From NCBI GenBank assembly GCA_904066235.2, contig CAJFCV020000003.1, forward strand, positions 7,378,001 through 7,442,000: DNA of 64,000 bases, read 5' to 3'. This DNA comes from Bursaphelenchus xylophilus. Lineage: Eukaryota; Nematoda; Chromadorea; Rhabditida; Aphelenchoididae. The position numbers were made by a program, and so were the translations under genes. Below are positions 43,925-56,200 of this stretch, piece by piece. Below the pieces are notes generated by a model, which saw only the letters and a program-made list of their open reading frames with translations, ran no database searches and was not told where the DNA came from. Position 1 is the first letter of the stretch, and every line of letters begins with the position of its first letter.

Positions 43925-44117
43925 CTGTTTGGGTTTGCTTTCGGAGAGAGGACTTTTTCGGCGCTCTCTTCTTGCGAAACTTTATAGTCGATTTTCTCGG
44001 CCGCGGGGGCCCAGACGCAAAAATGCCTTTATATTCGATATAGTAGAGTATGTGACTATAAAACCACACAGGTCTCATGTCATAGTTCATTTGCGATCTG
44101 AACGACTTCCCTTGTTA

Positions 44118-47100
44118 GGCCGATCTTAGAATCTTACTTATGTAATTCAGCTTATTAGCATCCGTTTTCCCCGTGATTTGGGCATATGTTGCAGTTTTTC
44201 AGGTCGCTAAAGTAGGCCTCTAAAATGGATGACCTCTTAGGCAGAGCATAAAATTTTTTGGCGATTAGGAAAAATTGCAGACCGAGCTTTTGTGCTAGCG
44301 GGCATAAAGAAATTTTAAAAATTCCCCCGGCCTGTTTATACATATTCTTGAGCACACCAGCCGGGTCGCGAAGATCACCTAAGCCCGACTCGCAAACTCA
44401 AAAGGTCTTCAGCATTAGGTTAGCTTTTTTTTGTCATCATCAATGCAATATTGTAGTTTTAACGACATAACCCGTTGCAAAACACATTAAGAAGACGATT
44501 AACTCGATATCGCAATTATGTAGACGTTGGCGACATAGAATAGGGAAAAAACGCGTACATGAGACGATGGAACTGTTGCCTCTGACCCTTGCCCGCAGGC
44601 ATTATTCGTTAATTGCCTTCTCCTTATTGGCATTCCTTCAACCTTTCCGGCTTAAAGTACTCCAGCGCGTTGTTATGTTTTATTTTCCGTTCTGAGCCAT
44701 TTTCGTTGAGTTAAATAGCCACTGCTTACTGTAGATTGATAAATTGAAGGATATCCTTGAGGGGTTCGCCGGAACTTGGCAACAGGTGGAAATACGCCTG
44801 GTTGAGAAACATAACGTGTAAGCAGTCTTTGCAGTCAAAGTCTACAAACGTTGATGACATGTTAAAGTCGTCTGTAACTCGTATTTGATAAGTACAAGTA
44901 ATATATGAACTTATTTCGATGACCCCATTAAGTCCACCATGTTTTAAAACATTTTAGAGAAGAGGCGTTAAACTGTTGTACAGTACCCATACAGGCAACT
45001 GATGTAATAGGTCTTCACATCATTATTGAAATCATTCTAAGGTTTACGTGTATCAGATGAAAGAAGTCAATTCAATGGAGTCTTAAAAGGGTACTTTAAG
45101 GGATACGATGGGGACAATTATTATTGTATTTGAATTATCCCACTTGGGCAGATTTTTTACATCATTTTATATCTTCTTACTTTGTATATTGCTATGATTA
45201 AAATTAGAATACAGCCATTCTTGCTGAATTTGAACGATCCCCATTCGCTTCGAGCAATCCAAAAAATGGCGGAATACATTCCGACCCACACTTCAGGTGA
45301 TGTAATTTGTTGCGTTTACTGTCGTGCCAAATTTTAAATACACACACTTTGCACAAAACTACTGGATTGTAGGAAATTACAACCCGTTACAATTAATTTT
45401 TACATTAAAATGGAGTCGACTGTAAATTGTATGTAAAAAAACTTTACAAAATCATGCCGACCTTTCGTTGAAGCTACTGTATTTGGGTTGTAGTCGGGGA
45501 AGTTTCTGAGACTTAAAGAAATCTAGGCTTAAGACGGGAATGTTTTCCCACTCAAATTTTTGCATGTTTTGTTTATCATCGGATCAATGATCAAATTATT
45601 GTAGTCTGAGGTAGAGACGCGGCCAAATGGTACTGGAAATGCTTACTAATCGGAATACAACCTATCGCTGCAGTAGGGAAGGAAGTCGTTTTATTGTAGT
45701 GTCACGCAGTTCTGGTGAAATCACGGAAAGATTAGCAGTTTGAACGGACACTGAGGTAGCCTTTTTCACATTGTAGATTCACATGGTTATTTTTCCAGCC
45801 ATCAATTGTTTATCGTTTATACCTTCCGTAAACAGTATTCTTGGAGTAATATCCAGAGTTCATAAGTGTTTTAAGTTTGTTTATTACACCATGTGTCAGC
45901 CGCTGACTGCTTAACGCCATTACAAGCACAGAAAAAACGTATCCCGATTTTAAAATACGATACATTTGTGTGATCTTTCGCCGGGTTTCAACAGTTGTTG
46001 CAAAAATTACTTTAAACTGCACGTAGCCATGCCTTTCGTACCGGTCTCAAAAACAAGATTGTACCGTAGATTACAGTCAAATTTCGATAATTTTTGCGCT
46101 GACACCAATTTCGCCACCGCGGATGCTTTGCTGTTTGCTGCCACTTGTTTTCGGTAGAATTTGACGGCTTCAGCCGTCTGACACCTTTACAATGATTGGA
46201 TGATCCGACGGCGGACTTGTCGTAAAATCTTCACATTATAATTCAAAATCTTTTTTCGCAAGAAATTGGCCGCATCAGGTAGAGCGACAAAAATAAACCC
46301 AATTGCACCCGGCTTCGTCATATTTTTTCCTCATGGGGAACCTTCGGTTGCAACTTGTAAATTCGAACTTATCATTTTATTCAAAAATGAATAATCTCGT
46401 ATAATTGCACATAGGGAAAATCGAAGATATGGCTTGTAATCTACTTGTCCAACTGGCTATCCGAGGGTTAGGCTTGTTCTGGGCAATTCCTGTTGATGAC
46501 TTGGTCAACAAAATCCTGCAATTTGGCAGATTACAAGCAAAAGTCTTGATCTGAATGAAGTAAGACACTGCGAAACATGCAGGGTATCGTCGGATATAGA
46601 AATGGCAAACGGGCCGGGCCGCTAAACCTTGAGCCAATTGGATTTCGAACTCTCCACGAAGCAGAGGGATAGAAGAGAATTGAAAGCCACTTAATTTGTG
46701 AACGTTACGGCTTATGCATACTAGGATTTCAAAATGTGTTTCTGGAGCTATTAGCCTTGTACTAAACACAAATGGAAACTCCACAAAACCTCTTTCTATA
46801 AGGTACCCAACAAACTTTACCTTTCCCAGGTGGTCCAGTTCATCTTTTCATTTCATTACCAATGACATTTTTGTAAAGTGAGGATAAAAACGTATTACGC
46901 AAACGCACTTATTACTTCTTTTACATTTCTACCTTTCTTCTTTTGAGGCAACTTGTAACTTTGGTAGTTTCTGTGTAATTGTTACAGTTGAATAACTCAA
47001 ATATCTAAGGCTGAGCAGTTTTTAGTTACCGCTGCCACTTTTTTCATTTTTGATGGCATATTTCTTTTGTATGCCCGTCTTTACGAACCCCAGTTTCGAA

Positions 47101-50100
47101 TTTTTGAAATATTTTTTTGTATTTTGGCATTTATGTTTATTGTTACATTGTGATATTGCACATGCAAGAACTGCTTTGTGTAAATACTGTTTACGGTATA
47201 AATGTTGATTTTTAACTCCTACGGGGGTTTGTTATTGGAATTGTAATTACAGTGTTATTGCAAAACCTGGATATGATACTAGACTTGAAATCAAAAGCAA
47301 AGAAATTTGAAAAAGAGATAAAAAACGCAATGGCACGTGTGAGCATGCTCAACTACTCTTATGACATTCTTGAAACCCGGTTTGTATGCACTTGGAATGA
47401 CACGTACGCACTTGTGGTTTATAGTATCTACTGTATAATAAAACATCTGAACTTTCATTGATGGAACCCATCAAGTTGCGTGATGAGTAAGCTTCAAAAG
47501 AATGCACTGTTTCATCAACACAACCTATTGTAATCAATCTTTTGCATACATGAGACTTGTAATTTTTCACTAATCCTTCGAACAGACTTTATTGCGTCAT
47601 TGTTTTTTACCCGATTTTACTGTCCGATTTTTGACGAGGTTGCTTAAACCGCTGATAATTTCAATCAATATGGCCCTTCGAAAATTTGTTTACGTCTCAA
47701 GAATTCAAATTAAGCCCATTTCTTGTTATGTCGGAATAGTCATGGCATAAGCCGAAGCACATGTCTGTCGGCGATAAAAATGTTTAGGCGGGAGTTAAGC
47801 CAACAAAACAATGGAAGAATCCCCGGGCTCTGTAATACGCTTAAAGGGAATTAAACTATTTTTTAATCGTTTCTTTTTATTACTGATAGGAAGGACCGTA
47901 CAGAGTAAATACGAGACTTTTTTAGAGATCATATTTGAATGGATTGTCTCCTTTTAATACACAAACAATATCACAAAAGATAAGATTTCATAGCGAAGAC
48001 TCTGCGTCTGTAGATTATTTTATATAAATATTTTCGACGATGTATGTTAACGTAAGGCTGCTCGGTAAAAAAATTAGTTTTTAAAGATGAAATTAAAAAA
48101 TAATCCCATCAAGCTTGATACTCTCCCGTGACGGTCCCATGGTATCAGGTTGGTATCAGGTTTAAACCCTTATTTCTCACTGAGGAATTACGCTTGATTC
48201 GGAATTCGCAGCTTTAAGATGCATTGAGATTACACATACAAATGTAGAAGCACGAATTTACAGCAATCCTTGAGATTCTTTATAAAATTTTTCTTATTTT
48301 ACACTAACGCCTTAGATCAAAGTCTTACAAAATTCTTCATCGGCGTGAGTGTACCAAATCGAGTTTACGGCACGGTATGACCAAGGTTCTTTTCGTCTGT
48401 TGAAAAACGAATCGTATTCGCAAAGGTCGGGAAACCCACCACATTTCTTTCATTTTTCTCGCATTTCTCACGCAACTTCGATTTTTTTGGACAATTCCGC
48501 TGTAATTGTAAGTCAGCTTTTGCATGCCAATCCGCGGTATCATTCACGTTTTACAGCAATGGTTTTTAACAATTAATTAAAATTCTATTCGCTGTCGTTT
48601 TCGAACCGGACCAAAAACTAATTTCTCCGATGGCCCATCAGACAGGAGACTGGTTGTAGTATGTAGAGCGTAGACAATAAATCGGGTTAAGTTCGCCAGA
48701 TATGCAAATACAAGATTGTAAAAGACTGTAGATGTAGTTCTAAGGCGATAAGAAATGTCATCAAGTTGTTTTAATAAAAGTATTAAGATCGTCTTGTCTG
48801 TAACAATGTTACAACAGACCTAGACTGAACTGGGATGATAGAGTCAGGGCAGTCAACAGTTTGTTTGCGGACGATTTATCCGTTTAAAATTAATTTATAA
48901 AAATCGCTATTTTATAGCCAATTTTATCGCATATTATGTTTGTAAATGCTCCATCGCAAGGACTGTCAAGTGATGAGAAGAGACCTTTCTTTGGGCTCTA
49001 AATCTTGAATCCTCACAGATTGTTTTTTTGTGAAACCAGTTGGTCTAATTAACTCCAAAGTAGGCGAAACACTGGCAGATTATGCTTTGTTTATAATGTT
49101 AATCTTAATTCAGACGTTAGACTAAAGGAAATTAAAGGAAATGGGCTGTTTAACCTCATGGATTTGGGACACTTCTATTCAATTTGCGATATATTGGCTA
49201 TAAACAGGGCTTGTATCGCCTCAGATAATCTTCTTGTAATAGTGCACGGTATTGAAGCCTAAGATAAGTATAGAAGTCCTCAGAAACTTGTGGTACCGAA
49301 GTCGAATAGCAAATCCTCAACCAGAATGGATCCTTGTTCGGATTGGAGGGGTGCGGCCGATTTAAATGCCAAAATTTCACGAAATCCTTCTTAACTTCCG
49401 GCATTAAGGGGAACATGCTTTGCACACTACAGTATACTTCTGAGAACTTTTTTCTAGCGTCTTAAAAACATCCGCTTAAGCCGGTAAACGTTTGAAGAAA
49501 CCCTTATCTCTCTGAGATCGTAATTCCATGTGGGAATTGGGAAGTCTTGGAGAATTCGTTGAAATGGGCAAAGCGCCAGGTAGCGGGGCTTGCAGATAAG
49601 AAGACGGGGACAGCCGCCCGAAATGGTGATTACGGTGGGCGGTGGCGGAAAATTTTTATTAACAAAAATGAAGCAAATAATGCGCCAGTCAGTCTGCCAT
49701 TCTATTTTGAAGCAGATAAATGGGAGCATCTGGCTGATAAATACCATCAAAACGTTCTCAATAGAACGAAAATAAAAGAAGATTCGGTGAGTAAACTCAA
49801 CGGTTCCTCGGTAGAATAGAATGAAGGGAATGTGTTGAGGTTTGAGGCTGTGCTGATCGTTTTATCAGTTCGGAAACTGCAATTCAAACAGTTTGAAAAC
49901 GCCTCTTTCAGATACAAGTTATTGACCATTCGGCTAAAGATAAGGTCTTAATTTTACGGTGGGGTATTTTTTGCAGAACTTAGAGTATGGGTTTGGGTTG
50001 TGAAAAACGAGAGTCTCTTTTTTTATGAACATGAACATCTTTGGCCTCTTACAATGTTACTTTGTTACCATGCGCACTTAAAAGTACAATAAAATGAGTT

Positions 50101-51130
50101 TTTGCAATGGTGATAAAATTCGTGGGTCTAACAATACGGAAAAGTATTTAAAAAAACTCAAACACTTTCACATACAAAGGAAGTTTTCTCATTAAATTAC
50201 TACCGTATGATGCAAACGACATTTGAGTCTCGTGATACTCAAGGTCATTAAAAAGTATTTGTGAGAAAGTATACTTGAAACTGAGTAATTCGAACAATGG
50301 AGTTCGAAATACAAATCTCCTAATTTGATACGGTAGAGTGATTAATCGGAAAAGTAAATCTATTGAATTACTTGGAACTCTAAAATGTGCGGACCGTATT
50401 CATAAAAGACGTCTTTTATCACAGAAGATTATAATCAAATTTAATCAGTTCAAAAGTAGCCCTTTAAGACTTCAAAGAAATCATTGTTTTTGTTTTCAAA
50501 GGATTTTCAGATGCGTAGAAGGGTTAAATTCGGAGAGATTTTAAAATATCCCATTGCACTTCTAAATGGGAACTGTAAAAAGCAAGGTATGTTGGAAGGG
50601 AGCTCTGCAGTTCAATATTTTTTGTAAAATATTAAACGCGATTTTGAACAGAACATATGTGTATTGTCTACGGCCAGTGGGCATAACCTTTTATTAGTCA
50701 AGGTTAGACGCTTATCCATTCAGTTTAATCTTTTAATTTTCTAAAATTTACAGGCTTTGAAATTGTCCGAGATTTATCCCAAAAGAAAAGGATTACCAAA
50801 GAAGATCAGTAGACAAAATGACCGGGGTGTCATCAACATGGTAATCTGTAAGAACAAAGGTCCGGAAAGCCTCCATTGAACAAAACAGTCTCTGAGATTT
50901 TAACAGTTCACAAGATCACTTGTAGAATAGATTTTCAAAAATGGCGGGACATTTAGGGTCTAGGAAAATAATGTTAGACCTACAATAGCCTGGCAATTTC
51001 ATTTTAAATAATATCAATCTTTGAGAAGTGATTGGGATGTTTTGTTTTGTTTAGGCCGGTCTGACGTCGATGTTTTGACTTTTTAATCGGGCGTCTTTCT
51101 AAATGTTGAGATGTCGGGTAGTGTCAGCTT
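44118..51130. other. Gene desert, part 1
   Basis: About 7 kb of AT-rich DNA without a gene I can support. The longest frame (46377-46784, minus, 135 codons) has no domain or splice context. Frames at 49198-49425 (minus) and 49547-49819 (plus) look more protein-like but match nothing and have no partners. ACTGTA/TACAGT words are frequent. Confidence 0.5.
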
Positions 51131-53242
51131 TTTTAAAACGCGTTTTGCCACACTTTGGAGCTTAGCCTAACAGAGGGCAGACATTGTTAAAATCGATGTC
51201 TCAGAATTGAACGAAAATTGGTCAACTTAATTACTGATAGCCACAAAACATTCGCTTTCTTTGTTTTTTCCCAAAATTACCGTATGACGGCATACTGTAA
51301 CATTCTTTAAAAAAAAGATATGCCCTAAACGAGAAAACATAGCGCTATTTTAGCGCAAATCGAGTTTAAGTGTATGTTTTCGAACATGCTGAATATTTTT
51401 GTAATTGTCACCAAACACTAAAAATTACATCTAAGCTATGTTACACATGAGGCAACATACCATTTCGGGCATAAAAAATGCAGTTTGGACGAGGCGCAGA
51501 TTTTGAAACCGGAATAATAAACTTCAAGTCTTGTCTAATAAACCGTAAAAATTTCAGAAAAATCAAATATATAGTTTTTGAGATATTGGATATTAAATGT
51601 CTGATGTGCAAGATCACCTTGACCCCGAAAAAATTTGGCATTCTTGGGTTTTTGGCAAGGCGCAGATTTTGAAGACCTCCAATACATTCTTACCACATTT
51701 TAGGAGGATTCAGAAAGTTGCAGGGAAAAAAAATGAATAGTTTTTGAGATATCGACCAAAATACCTTGTTTTAGGTCATCAGATGCCCGAAAAAACTGGC
51801 ATTCTTGGGTTTTTGGCTAGGGGCAGATTTTGAAAGTTTCCAATACATTCTTACCACATTTTAGGAGGATTCAGAAAGTTTCAAGGGAAAAAAATGAATA
51901 GTTTTTGAGAAATCGGCCAAAATACCTTGTTTTAGGTCATCAGATGCCCTAAAAAACTGGCATTCTTGGGTTTTTGGCTAGGCGCAGATTTTGAAAGTTT
52001 CCAATACATTCTTACCACATTTTAGGAGGATTCAGAAAGTTTCAGGGGAAAAAAATGAATAGTTTTTGAGAAATCGGCCAAAATACCTTGTTTTAGGTCA
52101 TCAGATGCCCGAAAAAACTGGCATTCTTGGATTTTTGGCTAGGCGCAGGTTTTGATTTTTACATTTGATGGCAGCTTTGGCGGTGTCTAGGATTCATTGT
52201 TGGAAGAAAAACTCACAAAACAAAAGTTTGAAACAGAAAGTAAATGTAAAAAGAAAAAATTGGCGGAATTTTCCCGCCATTAGACCTAAAACAAGGTATT
52301 TTGGCCGATTTCTCAAAAACTATTCATTTTTTCCTCTGAATCTTCCTGTATCCTCCTAAAATGCGATAAGAATGTATTGGAGGTCTTCAAAATCTGCGCC
52401 TAGCCAAAAACCCAAGAATGCCAGTTTTTTCGGGCATCTGATGGCCTAAAACAAGGTATTTTGGTCGATATCTCAAAAACTATTCATTTTTTTCCCCTGA
52501 AACTTTCTGAATCCTCCTAAAATGTGGTAAGAATGTATTGGAAACTTTCAAAATCTGCGCCTAGCCAAAAACCCAAGAATGCCAGTTTTTTCGGGCATAT
52601 GATGACCTAAAACAAGGTATTTTGATCGATATCTCAAAAACTATTCATTTTTTTCCCCTGCAACTTTCTGAATCCTCCTAAAATGTGGTAAGAATGTATT
52701 GGAGGTCTTCAAAATCTGCGCCTTGCCAAAACCCCAAGAATGCCAAATTTTTTCGGGGTCAAGGTGATCTTGCACATGAGACATTTAATATCCAATATCT
52801 CAAAAACTATATATTTGATCTTTCTGAAATTTTTATAGTTTATTAGAAAAGGCTTGAAGTTTATTATTCCGGTTTCAAAATCTGCGCCTCGTCCAAACTG
52901 CATTTTTTATGCCCGAAATGGTATGTTGCCTCATGTGTAACATAACTTAGATGTAATTTTTAGTGTTCGGTGACAATTACAAAAATATTCAGCATGGTCG
53001 AAAACATACACTTAAACTCGATTTGCGCTAAAATAGCGCTTTGTTTTCTCGTTTAGGGCATATCTTTTTTTAAAAAAAATGTTACAGTATGCCGTCATAT
53101 GGTAATCTTGGTCAAAAATAAAGAAAGCGAATGTTTTGTGGCTATCAGTAATTAAGTTGACCAATTTTCGTTCAATTCTGAGACATCGATTTTAACAATG
53201 TCCGGGCCAAACTACGATTTGTAATAAAACGCGTTTTAAAGT
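51131..53242. mobile_element. 2.1-kb palindrome with 161-bp tandem repeats in both arms
   Basis: Outer arms (about 51131-51640 and 52735-53242) are reverse complements, starting TTTAAAACGCGTTTT and ending with its complement. Inside, a 161-bp unit repeats in tandem (starts near 51639, 51800, 51961, 52122) and, after a centre of about 130 bp, continues in the opposite direction (near 52411, 52572, 52732). The unit carries CATTCTTGGGTTTTTGGC, TAGGCGCAGATTTTG and an ACTATTCATTTTT-type word. No coding capacity. The target duplication is unclear. Confidence 0.85.
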
Positions 53243-56200
53243 ATTAATGCTGTGTATTACTATTTTTATTAGAATTCACACTTTTCTAGAATTGGCGTCT
53301 GTTGCCCCGGATTACATCGCGCCATTAGCAGTGTTTTCACTTTCGATAATGGGCCCGAAATCACTGTTAAATGCAACGTTGACGGATTCGGGTGTGCAAA
53401 GCGGTTACTTACAAGTAGTGTTGACAGTTATGCTCTTGGAATCAAACTGCCTTCTAAGCGGCTACTATACATTTTAAGTGCCTTAGGGCAGGATAAGCAT
53501 ATTTCATTCCCCCCGAATTTAAGAGACTTTTAGGTCTGTTATTTACGAAAAAAGCACGACCTTTGTACTATACTGTCTGACTCCGCAGCATGTTATTTTG
53601 CATGTGGCCAGAGTGGTTACTTTTGACCACAACGATTGGCCTTACAACGTTTCAATGGTAACATTATGAACGATACTAAAAATACAATTCCCTTTATTCG
53701 AATTAAACTTTGACTGTATTGCAGTTAAATTTAGAATAATATTAATTACCGTCGTCTGATTATTACAGCATTTCAAAAAGTCCCTACCCAGAAATGTGCT
53801 TGTTAAAGTTTGTAGTATTGTAAATTTTACACAGGCCTTGCTTGCACAACATTTACACTGTAAATTCCTGACCTTCAGCCGGGTATCACCAAGATTAAGT
53901 AAAAGTCTACCCTTACTCGCAATATTCACAATCTGAAGAAACAGTTGTTAATTCGATTTGTGAAAGCAGTAGTACTTCCGGCCAGAAAGAAATGGACTTT
54001 AAGAACATTTTTAGTTATGTTTTCTCTCAGAGTCAGCTAATTAACGGGCATATTCATGTCGTTAAATGAAATAAAGATGAACCTTTTACTCGTTAATTAT
54101 GTTGTATTAGGATGATACTTCAAAGTCTAGGGGAATATTCTAACATAAAGATGGCTAATTTTGATCCAAGTCGACTTTGATGTCTACGCTACAAAGTTAT
54201 GAAAGCCAGTAATTCATGAGACCTTGCTAGACAGAGTGCTAGTTTGAATTGAACGCGTTAAAAGGGGCTACGGTGGGTGAACTATGATCTTTTTTGCAAG
54301 ATTCCGCAAGTAATAACATTTTGGGGATTCGGGGAAAAATGTCACAAATTCATGTGGAGGTGGGAAGGCGGCATTAGTGACTGACTATAATTAAGAAATA
54401 GCAATATGCAGATAACAAGCTGAAGCAGCTTCTAATTTCTGGTACCTTATTTTACTTTGCACATTTAATAGCCTCGCCTTTCAAATCAGTAGTCTAAGTT
54501 AACCTGAAGTAATTTTTTTAATGGGTTTGTGTGCAGGCATATTGGCAAAAGATGTTTTCTAGATCATGACAAAAGTAGGTTAAATCAGGGAGTGTGGGAT
54601 GATAACTTTCGCAAGTTACACCTTAATCCTTCATTGATTGGACTCCCGAAAAAAGAAAGATTAGCAAACAGTTTGGGCCGTTTCTTATTAGCCGGTTTTA
54701 TTTGGTACACCGAGAAGTGCTTGGGCAAAGGAGCAAACGTTGAGACGTCTTTGGAGCGACGCACAGTTGTTAGTTTTTTTTGACATTTCTGTTCATAAAA
54801 AGTACGGTAAATTTGCTTCTGATTTATTCTAGGCTTCCTATTAATGAAGACCGTAATTAAGGCTTCAGCCAGCCCTCAGGGAACGCGTTGGTGTTTAAAG
54901 TGCAGACCTTGGTTTGTTTTTTTTCACGTGCAGTTTACAATTAGGGATTCATCAAAATTCCAGTTCATACAGTACACCGCATGAGGGGAGAGGGCAAAAA
55001 CAATATGCTCGAAAAATGGTAGAGATTGAAGCTGCAAAATGGGAAGTCAGCCAAAATATTTGGCCAACAACAAAGCAGTTACAAGTACATTAACTTGTAA
55101 ATACAAAGTGTTCGTGCAATTTATTTTTTTAAGTGTCATTTAATAACAAACTGAAAAAAATGGCACTGTAAGTTCAAACATGCATTGATTTGATTGTTTT
55201 TTTGACTTTCCCCTACAAGTTCCCACTAAACTACTGCATTACACTTGTTGACGCTGCAAACCCACTTAATTACTCTATTTCTGTGCATACAAACTTAATT
55301 GTAAACCTTTTGAGTTGCATGTTTGTTATCGTCGTTTTTTTGTAGGTGATTGAGATAAGGCCTATAATTAGGGGTAATTAGTAATCTCCCTTTTAAGTCG
55401 TTGTAGTTTTTACAAGAGTTTCGTTTTGTACCAACTCTTGGTAAAAAAGTGTAAAAGAGTGTATGATACACGTAGATACGAGTGTTGGATAAACCCTAGG
55501 ATCAGTTGAAGCCAGAATATTTCCAAAAATTCGTACACGAAAACGCTGATTAGAACAATGAAGACTGTGGTTGTTTTGCTGATTACGACACTGTGAATTG
55601 TAATCAGCACTAATGAATGTGTGAAAGGACAATTGATAATGCTAAGTTATTGCACTTCTGTGATTGTATTGAAGTGGGGATTAATGGCTTCCCATCCCGG
55701 ATATTTTCTATTAGTCATGGGTCAACTCGTGATTATTAGTGTTACTTTTGCAGTAAATTTTACAGTCCGGAGAAGCCCCGAGATCAGTAAGCCAATTAAA
55801 GAAGAACATTTGGACTGCCGTTACTAACACGTTCCAGAGAAATTGTATTATAATTGCAAATGAATTGTAAAGCATAGTAGAAAAGTTCTGGCGAAGTATT
55901 ACAACTGAAATAAGTTTTACGGTAATGTCGACCAGAAAAACAAGTAAAATAAGCTCAGGAAATTGCGGAGAGATTGGCGATACGAACAGATGTCTGTAAC
56001 TGCAGTTTCGACGGATTAGAGAAGGTGTTTTCAGCTAAAATTGTAAGGATTATATTATTGATATGGTCGAGCAGAAAGCTGTTTCCGCATTTCCTCGTGT
56101 CTGTGCGGTCGCGGCCTCTCCTTACTGTAGTTCTTGAGCTGCTATATTGTAATTATCCAATTTCGAAAACGATTGCTTTATCCCTTTTTTCTCGCAATCA

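Larger units (their letters stand above)
42528..44114. mobile_element. 1.59-kb inverted-repeat DNA element flanked by TTA
   Basis: Arms of about 390 bp (42528-42921 and about 43727-44114) are near-perfect reverse complements. Ends are CAAGGGAAGTCG and CGACTTCCCTTG. TTA stands directly outside each end (42525-42527 and 44115-44117), as in PIF/Harbinger-type 3-bp duplications. Each arm contains a tRNA-like sequence. The unique centre (42922-43726) has only a 75-codon plus frame (43059-43286, acidic, no domain). No transposase is seen. Its mobilising family is inferred only from the 3-bp flanks. Confidence 0.85.

Noticed and set aside
46377..46784. 135-codon minus-strand frame in the gene desert
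   Set aside because: Composition looks non-coding, no homology recognised, no flanking exons. Protein or RNA evidence would be needed.
47505..47530. CTGTTTCA word in the gene desert as a C. elegans-type piRNA promoter
   Set aside because: Only one clear copy in about 20 kb, close to chance; no cluster of the motif with the expected downstream start, so a canonical piRNA cluster is not supported.
49198..49819. Neighbouring frames on opposite strands (75 and 90 codons) that look protein-like
   Set aside because: No family match and no consistent gene model joining them to other exons.
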